Shown piece after piece: positions 1 through 5,591 of a stretch of DNA of 6,823 nt (its first letter is position 1; every line of letters starts with the position of its first letter). The stretch lies in the NCBI GenBank assembly GCA_963742955.1, contig CAVUOA010000003.1, forward strand, positions 1 through 6,823. The letters are read 5' to 3'. The notes below the pieces were generated by a model. It was not told the origin of the DNA. It searched no databases and saw only the letters and a list, made by a program, of their open reading frames with translations. Source of the DNA: CAVUOA01 sp963742955. Its GTDB lineage: Bacteria; Bacteroidota; Ignavibacteria; Tepidaquicellales; OLB5. A program made the position numbers and the translations under genes.

Positions 1-16
1 GATTTTAGTGAAATGA
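1..16 (+). CDS. 3' end of an upstream T9SS-cargo gene (partial)
   Basis: Only the last codons are inside the window. Reading from base 2 gives Ile-Leu-Val-Lys-stop (TGA at 14-16). This matches the ends of the complete genes downstream, which finish MVLVK-stop or MVLIK-stop as part of the conserved sorting-domain tail. The stop overlaps the next start as ATGA at 13-16, the same junction seen at 5588-5591. I infer that at least one more sorting-domain gene lies directly upstream. Five codons are little evidence, so the call rests on the match of both the tail and the junction. Confidence 0.6.
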
Positions 17-1753
17 AACTTAAGATTTTTATATTATTAGTCTTTTACTCTTTTCCGGCATATATTTTTTCCCAGACATTTTTTCAAAAAGTACCCGTCC
101 GTTACATTGCATCCGACAAGAATTATGGTGTCAACAGCGCATGGGGTGATTATGATAATGATGGATTTCAGGACATAGTTATTTCTCAATATACCGATAG
201 CTGTTCGAATTGTTATTTCCCTTTGTATCTATATCATAACGATGGTAACGGTACTTTTACAAGAGTGTTAAATAATGCAATTTCAAACACACAAATTAGG
301 TGCATTGGTATTGCATGGGGCGATTATGATAATGACGGTAAGCTTGATTTGTTTGCAGGTGCAGCGAATTATGGCTATAACATGTTATTTCATAATGAGG
401 GTAATGGTGTTTTTACGAGGGTAACAGCCGGTGTTGTTGAAAACCAGGGCGGAAATTTGGTAACCTGCGGGTGGGCCGATTATGACAGGGATGGCTGGCT
501 TGACCTGTTTGTTAATAACGGAGGAGGCAATGTAAATGATTTTTTATATCATAACAATCATGACGGCACATTTCCTGAAACGGTCACAAGCCCTGGTTGC
601 CAATGATGCTTCTTACGGAAGAGGCTGCTGCTGGGGTGATTACGATAATGACGGCTGGCCGGATTTGTTTGTTGCAACCTACCAGGGTCAAAATGATTTG
701 CTCTATCATAGCAAGAATGGAAACTTTCGGAAAAATTACTTCTGGTCCCGTAGTAAATGACGGAGGGTGGGATACTCAGTGCAGGTGGTTTGATTTTGAT
801 AATGACGGATATCTAATATTTAATAGTAACTATCCAGGATAATATTAACCGGCTTTATCACAATGAAAGAAACGGGACATTCACACTAAGCAGTGTCCTG
901 CCTAATCTTACATCAACCTGACATTATGGTGTTGCCTGCGGTGATTATGATAATAACGGGTGCGAGGATTCGACAATCGGGAGAAGCCCTTCGGTATCCC
1001 TTCTTTATAAAAACGTTAATGGGATTTTTTTTCCCAGAATTCAAAATGAGAGAGTCTCTTGCATCTATAAGCAGTAGTGACGGAGGGTGGGCAGACTATA
1101 ACAATGACGGGAAATTAGATTTGTTTACTGCATTTACTCCCCATAACTCGCTATACAAAAATGTAGGTAACACCGGTAATTATTTAATATGCAAACTCAC
1201 GGGATGCAGCAGTAATAAGTGCGCCATCGGGGCAAAAGTAAAAATTAAAATCGGGTCATCAATACAGATACGGGAAATATCAAGCGGAGACGGCAATGAA
1301 GACATGCTTTGGGCCCACTTTGGATTAGGTTTAAGCACAATAATTGATTCAATTATTGTAAATTGGCCATCCGGCAATATTCAGAGACTGGCTCATATAT
1401 CTGCGAACCAGACAATTTCGATTGATGAATGCACGATCGGTATTCAGCCCATTTCATCCGAAATACCTGACTCAATTTTCATTATCCCAAAATTATCCCA
1501 ACCCGTTTAACCCGGTTACTAAGATTAAGTTTGACATACCAGCCGGAGGGGCACAGAGAAACAGATTGTGCCCGTACAGTTGAGCATATATGATGCCCTC
1601 GGCAGAGAAGTTACAACTCTGGTTAATGAAAGATTAAATCCCGGAACGTACAAAGTGCAATGGGATGCAAGCAGATACCCCAGCGGGGTATATTTTTATA
1701 AATTAATAATTCAAGATTTTTCTGAAACAAAAAAGATGGTTTTGGTTAAATAA
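13..1753 (+). CDS. Secreted FG-GAP/VCBS repeat protein with ASPIC/UnbV domain and T9SS type A sorting domain (frame-disrupted)
   Basis: About 580 residues once the frame is followed. The start at 13 opens a signal peptide (MKLK, hydrophobic core, cleavage near FSQ, residue 21). Seven FG-GAP/VCBS repeats follow, each with a calcium-type D.D.DG loop (DYDNDG or variant), beginning near 148, 322, 478, 638, 792, 942 and 1094. Seven repeats would close an integrin-like seven-bladed propeller. An ASPIC/UnbV domain spans about 1175-1425 (AIGAKVKIK, HFGLG, VNWPSGNIQ), and the sorting domain about 1450-1750. The reading path is frame 1 to about 573, frame 2 to about 730, frame 3 to about 836, frame 1 to about 1050, frame 2 to about 1471, frame 3 to about 1558, then frame 2 to the TAA at 1751-1753. 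An in-frame TGA lies at 919-921. Motifs are intact on both sides of every break, so sequencing error is likelier than old decay. Its role is probably extracellular; the ligand is unknown. Confidence 0.85.
1450..1750 (+). other. T9SS type A sorting domain of gene 1
   Basis: Reads SSEIPDS, then QFSLSQNYPNPFNPVTKIKF, a variable loop, QLSIYDALGREVTTLVNE, YPSGVYFYKL and ETKKMVLVK-stop. In the known family this C-terminal domain directs Sec-exported proteins through the T9SS outer-membrane pore. The reading frame changes twice inside it: frame 2 to 3 near 1471, and frame 3 to 2 near 1558, next to the inverted repeat in the variable loop. Confidence 0.88.
1549..1573 (+). repeat. Inverted repeat in the sorting-domain loop of gene 1
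   Basis: GGGCACA (1549-1555) and TGTGCCC (1567-1573) are perfect 7-base arms around an 11-base loop. The repeat sits between the IKFDIP strand and the QLSIYDALG strand, the same variable loop that carries inverted repeats in genes 3 and 4. It is translated as part of the protein. It is not a terminator, because the coding frame runs on for about 60 codons with no T-run after it. Confidence 0.6.
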
Positions 1754-1761
1754 CATTATTC

Positions 1762-1768
1762 AAGGAGG
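1762..1768 (+). promoter_or_regulatory. Strong Shine-Dalgarno site for gene 2
   Basis: AAGGAGG lies nine bases before the ATG at 1778, in the 24-base gap between genes 1 and 2. It fixes the start of gene 2. It is also the only strong ribosome-binding site in the row: genes 1 and 4 start on ATGA overlaps with no such site, and gene 3 has only an A/T/G-rich leader. Gene 2 may therefore be initiated independently, while genes 1 and 4 may depend on translational coupling. Confidence 0.75.
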
Positions 1769-1777
1769 GAAAATTAA

Positions 1778-3400
1778 ATGGATAATATCGTACAACCAAT
1801 ACAATCCAACAGGATTTTTCTTTTTTCTGCTTTTATTCTTATTTTCTTTTTTCACGTTGACCAGTATATTTTGCCAGGCAAAGTTCCAAAAGCATATCGG
1901 CGGCGGCGGAAGTATCGGGTATGATGTGATCAGGACTACCGATGGTGGCTATGCAATTTCAGCACTGACTACATCTTTTGGAGCAATCAATTACGATTTC
2001 TATATTATCAAGCTCAGCGGCAAGCTTCCGATATTCAATGGACTAAAGTTATAGGAGGTAACAGTTCTGAATATGGTTTTTCGATTGCTCAATCAACGGA
2101 TGGTGGTATTGCGGTTGCAGGCGCAACATCCAGTTCTTTTGGTGCCGGTTCGCAGGATTGTTATGTTGTTAAGGTTGATGAGGAGATGGAAATCGGTTAT
2201 GGACCAGAACAATTGGTGGAAGCGCAAATGAAGGATTTCAAGATATAACTGACACTTTCAGACGGCTGTTATATTGCTGCTGGTGGTACAAATTCGTTCG
2301 GTCAGGGAAGCTATGACGGTTATGCTGTAAAAGCTGATAATGCCGGAAATATTCAATGGACAAGGACTATAGGTGGTGCGGGATCTGATAAATTTTAATT
2401 CTGTTGTCCATAATTCCTTATGGCAGCCATGTGTTTGCTGGATATACATCTTCATTTGGCAAAGGTGGTTACGATATTTATATAGCAAAAGTTCAAACGG
2501 TGCATTCATATGGGCTAAAACCGTAGGGGGTGGTTATGATGAAATAGGGACTAAGATTGTCAGGACATTTGACGGGGGTTATGTTGTAGCCGGATATACA
2601 AAATCATTTGTATTAGCCAATGAAGATTTTTATATCATTAAAATAAACAGCAGTGGCAGTTTGCTTTGGACAAGAACGATCGGGGGACCCAATCTTGATA
2701 TTGCTTCCGACTTAGTTCAGACTACCGACAGCGGATATGTTATGTCTGGAAGGACAAACTCATTTGGCGACCAGAATGTTTATGTTGTTAAAGTAAATAG
2801 TACAGGTGTTTTGCAATGGAGGATTAGAGTGGTTGAAAAGAGCGGTTTTGAAGCGGGATTTTCCATATTACAGACATCTGACGGTGGATATTTAGTATGC
2901 GGATACGATAATGGTGGAGGGAATGTTTATTTAGTAAAGCTTGACGCGGCAGGTACAGTTTGCAACAATAGTACCACAGGAGGAACAACTTCATCAGGCG
3001 TGGCTTGCGGATTCTGGTGGAATTGTTGGTACAGGTGGTATTTACGGTACCGGTGGTACAGTAAATGGTTCAGGTGGTGTGATGACTACTTTTTGTATTG
3101 TATCGGATGTGAAATAGGCGATCTCGAGAAATTCCCGCTCAATTTTCTCTTTCACAAAACTACCCCAACCCGTTTAATCCTGTAACAATTATCAATTACG
3201 AATTACCAATTACGAATTACGTGAAATTATCGGTGTATGATGTTCTTGGAAAAGAAATAGCAGTGTTGGTAAACGAAAAACAGCAAGCAGGGATTTACAA
3301 AGTAGAATGGGATGCAAGTAATTATCCCAGCGGGGTTTATTTTTATAAATTAATAACGCAGGGTTATTCTGAAACAAAAAAAATGGTTTTAGTTAAGTGA
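1778..3400 (+). CDS. Secreted seven-repeat 'DGGY' beta-propeller-like protein with T9SS type A sorting domain (frame-disrupted)
   Basis: About 540 residues when repaired. The ATG at 1778 follows a strong ribosome-binding site and opens a Phe/Ile-rich signal peptide ending near IFCQ. Seven units of about 50 residues follow. Their pattern is W.(R/K)T(I/V)GG, a five-to-ten-residue gap, T.DGGY..(A/S)G.T.SFG, then D.Y(I/V)(I/V)K(I/V). They resemble SBBP/delta-60-type propeller repeats, but I cannot name the exact Pfam family. Seven units suit one seven-bladed propeller. A Gly/Thr linker (3016-3078) then leads to the sorting domain (3119-3397). The frame path is 2 to about 1853, 3 to about 2016, 2 to about 2183, 1 to about 2256, 2 to about 2394, 3 to about 2417, 1 to about 2488, 3 to about 3012, 1 to about 3105, a brief stretch of 3, then 2 to the TGA at 3398-3400. 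It is the most broken gene here, yet all repeat motifs survive. Function beyond the cell surface is unknown. Confidence 0.82.
3016..3078 (+). repeat. Gly/Thr-rich GGTGG-type low-complexity linker repeats
   Basis: Read in frame 1, this gives GGIVGTGGIYGTGG, then TVNGSGG, built from GGT-rich imperfect DNA repeats (GGTACAGGTGGTATT, GGTACCGGTGGTACA). It lies between the last propeller unit and the sorting domain, where a flexible tether would be expected. Read in frame 3, the same bases give a Trp/Tyr/Arg-rich sequence with no likeness to the family, so frame 1 is the better choice. Confidence 0.65.
3119..3397 (+). other. T9SS type A sorting domain of gene 2
   Basis: Open in frame 2 without a break. 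It reads REIPAQFSLSQNYPNPFNP, VTIINYELPITNYVKLS, VYDVLGKEIAVLVNEKQQ, YPSGVYFYKL and ETKKMVLVK-stop. This is the cleanest sorting domain in the window and the reference for the insertions in the others. The variable loop ELPITNYVKLS is its shortest form here and is encoded by an AATTACG heptamer array. Confidence 0.92.
3194..3221 (+). repeat. Tandem heptamer array, four units of AATTACG/C
   Basis: AATTACG (3194-3200), AATTACC (3201-3207), AATTACG (3208-3214) and AATTACG (3215-3221) follow one another with no spacer. Because 7 is not a multiple of 3, the units are read in successive frames and encode NYELPITNY. The array lies in the variable loop of the gene 2 sorting domain. The gene 3 domain keeps three of the units around a palindrome. 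Confidence 0.85.
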
Positions 3401-3410
3401 GTAAATTAAG

Positions 3411-5591
3411 ATGAAACACTTAAAATATTTATTCATTCTAATTTTTTTAACTTCGGGAATCAATTCACAAGACCAAAATTGGTATTAACAGAAATCCCCT
3501 GCCGCAAAATGATTTGTACAGTATCAAGTTTCTGAAAATCCGGATACCGGATATGTTTCACGCTCAAAGGGTCTGATATTAAAAACAATTACAGGTGATA
3601 ATCAGTGGCTGGATCAGTCACTTGCTTCTTCACGAAATTTATACAGCATGTATTTCTTTGATGCTGAAAAAGGTTTCATAGCCGGTGACAGCGGCTTGAT
3701 ACTTCAAACAACTAATGGAGGTACAAACTGGCTGGAAATTGCAACCGGATTATCAGGTACACTGAGAAGCATTACCTTTTCTGATTCAGTTACAGGGTTT
3801 GCCGTTGGTGATAACGGAACAGTTATTAAATCTACTGACAGCGGGGAAAACTGGTCTGTTAATTATAATGCACCGCAAAATCTGCGTACTGTATTCTTTG
3901 TTAACAGCAGTACCGGATTTGCCGGCGGAGAAAACGGGCTACTTCTGCAAACCACAAACTCGGGCATTAACTGGAGTACACAATATCTTGGTTCGGAGAC
4001 TTTGAACAGTATTGATTTTCCTAATCCGCTTATTGGCTTTGTTTTATCTCCAAGTGATATATACAAATCCACGGACGGAGGACATAACTGGACCGGCGAA
4101 TTTTTCAGCGGGGGGATCTGAAACACAATAAAATTTTTGAACCAGGAATCCGGATATGCACTAAGATTATAAAGATTACACTTAATGGCGGTCAGGGGTG
4201 GCAAGAATATCCTATTGGCACTCCCGGTTCATTTTTCAACGATATCTGCCCTGTAGATACTTTCCTGTATACGTGCTCGACAAAAGGTTACATATACAAA
4301 ATATGTAATAACATTTTTTTTGGTGAAAAGATAAATATAGGCGGGTCTATGCACCCTTTTAGTTCGATATCATTTATGAATGAGAACAGCGGGTGTATAG
4401 TAAGCGATGATGAATACCTAAGAACAACTAACGGAGGGTTGAATTGGTATATAGACTTACCCCTGTACAGAAGTTTTGAAGGCGGTGAGTCTTTTATTGA
4501 TGTTATTTTCTTTTCTCCCGGTCAAATGCCTACCGTTTAATTAGATCTGTCTCTATGGGCGCGGGGTCAACGGATCACCTGGAAAGTTCCACAAACGGAG
4601 GGCTAACATGGAATGTACCGAAGTCATTCGTACAAACAGGAGTAATAATTTACGGAATGTGCGAAATACAGAATACTGCCTATATTTCTATCGGACAAGG
4701 AAGTTATTTACCGATTTCACCGGGAATTAAGAAGAACTCAGTTTCCGGCTGGTATAGCGTTCTTAACTCGGATTCTTTAAATTTTAATAAAATTTCATTT
4801 GCAAATCCAAACACCGGTATTTCAGTATTCGGATGGCCAAGTTATGGTTTTGTGAGGACTTCAAACGGAGGAACAGATTGGGTTACTTTTTCCTCATATT
4901 TCCCTAAAAGACCGCTTAAGATACAGCTGCTTCCTTCAGGTGTTGGCTATGTAATAGGGGATTGATCACTGTTTGAACGGACTACAGATTTTGGAGTATC
5001 ATGGACATATATTCCGAATAATATTTCGAAAATGTTTGTCAAACTTCAATTTATAGATGATATTACGGGGTGGATAATCAGCCAGAGTTACAACTGGCCG
5101 TATATAAACAGGCTTTATTATACAAGCAACGGAGGTTCAGAACTGTTACAGGTTCAGTCACTTGACTCATTTAATGTAAGAGGCATGTCTTTTTTAAATG
5201 CACTCACCGGTTATGTATGCGGAGATTCAGGAACAGTACTCAAGACAACAAACGGGGGGTTAATATTTGTTGACCCGATTTCATCAGAAATCCCCAGGCG
5301 TTTTTCTCTTTTTCAAAACTATCCCAACCCGTTTAACCCAACAACAATTATCAATTACGAATTACCATCCGCCATGGGCGGACGAATTACGTGAGGATAT
5401 CTGTGTATGATGTTCTCGGAAAAGAAATAGCAGTGCTTGTAAACGAAAAACAACAAGCGGGGAAGTTGAATGGGATGGAAGTAATTACCCAAGCGGGTGT
5501 GTATTTTTATAAATTAAGTATTTATTCGTCCGGCCACTCTAAGTGGTCTGACGAATGGACTCAAACAAAAAAAATGGTGTTAATAAAATGA
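3411..5591 (+). CDS. Large secreted Ycf48/BNR-like repeat protein with T9SS type A sorting domain (frame-disrupted)
   Basis: About 725 residues when repaired. The ATG at 3411 opens a signal peptide (MKHLKYLFIL, cleavage near INSQ). I count about 14 Ycf48/BNR-type units, each with a strand like (R/N)(S/T)I.F, then .TGF..G, then a G..(L/I).(T/S)TNGG..W close. Units 7, 9 and 10 are weak. Fourteen would suit two seven-bladed propellers. Ycf48 itself is a photosystem II assembly factor, but in Bacteroidota this fold is widespread in secreted proteins, so no photosynthetic role is implied. The sorting domain begins near 5272. The frame path is 3 to about 3484, 1 to about 3531, 3 to about 4168, 2 to about 4528, 1 to about 5388, then 3 to the TGA at 5589-5591. 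In-frame TGA codons at 4119-4121 and 4963-4965 interrupt otherwise continuous repeats. The stop overlaps the gene 4 start. Confidence 0.84.
5368..5382 (+). repeat. Palindrome inserted within an AATTACG array in the gene 3 sorting domain
   Basis: TCCGCC (5368-5373), centre ATG, GGCGGA (5377-5382): perfect 6-base arms. Heptamer units remain at 5353-5359 and 5360-5366 on the left and 5385-5391 on the right. Compared with the gene 2 array, four bases (ATTA) are replaced by these 15. It encodes SAMGG. The change is plus 11 bases, one short of a whole number of codons, and the frame is indeed off by one here. Confidence 0.7.
5524..5556 (+). repeat. Long imperfect inverted repeat near the end of the gene 3 sorting domain
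   Basis: Arms of 15 bases (5524-5538 and 5542-5556) flank a CTA loop. ATTCGTC pairs with GACGAAT and CCACT with AGTGG, leaving one C-T mismatch and one G-T wobble in between. It is translated as SSGHSKWSDEW, between the KLSIY strand and QTKKMVLIK. Genes 1 and 2 have only seven residues between YKL and TKKM; this gene has sixteen. It is the longest inverted repeat in the window. Confidence 0.75.

Larger units (their letters stand above)
5272..5588 (+). other. T9SS type A sorting domain of gene 3, with two inserted palindromes
   Basis: Reads ISSEIP, FSLFQNYPNPFNPTTIINY, ELPSAMGG, then after a one-base frame change ISVYDVLGKEIAVLVNEKQQ, GVYFYKL, a long insert, and QTKKMVLIK-stop. It closely follows the gene 2 domain. 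Relative to that domain it has a palindrome in the first variable loop, a seven-base loss near 5465, a one-base gain near 5503, and about nine extra residues made by a hairpin just before QTKKM. Confidence 0.85.

Noticed and set aside
893..1040. The frame 2 reading (from MSCLILHQPD) as a separate gene start
   Set aside because: Frame 1 over the same bases gives LYKNVNG and GDYDNNG, which match FG-GAP repeats; frame 2 becomes meaningful only after about 1050.
1180..1377. Minus-strand open frame opposite the ASPIC/UnbV domain
   Set aside because: The plus strand shows clear family motifs over the same bases; the minus reading has no recognisable features, start signal or neighbours.
1549..1573. 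Rho-independent terminator
   Set aside because: No T-run follows the hairpin, and the sorting domain continues through and past it.
2258..2509. Minus-strand open frame within gene 2
   Set aside because: It lies opposite three DGGY units that are convincing on the plus strand once frame changes are followed.
3594..3980. A photosystem II assembly gene (Ycf48)
   Set aside because: The repeats are of that type, but the signal peptide, high repeat number and T9SS tail show a secreted Bacteroidota protein, and no photosynthesis gene is nearby.
3863..4204. Minus-strand open frame of 113 codons within gene 3
   Set aside because: It is antisense to well-conserved Ycf48-type repeats and has no domain-like features.
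919..4965. A recoded genetic code with UGA as an amino acid
   Set aside because: TGA ends three genes in this window exactly at the conserved end of the sorting domain, so it works as a stop here.
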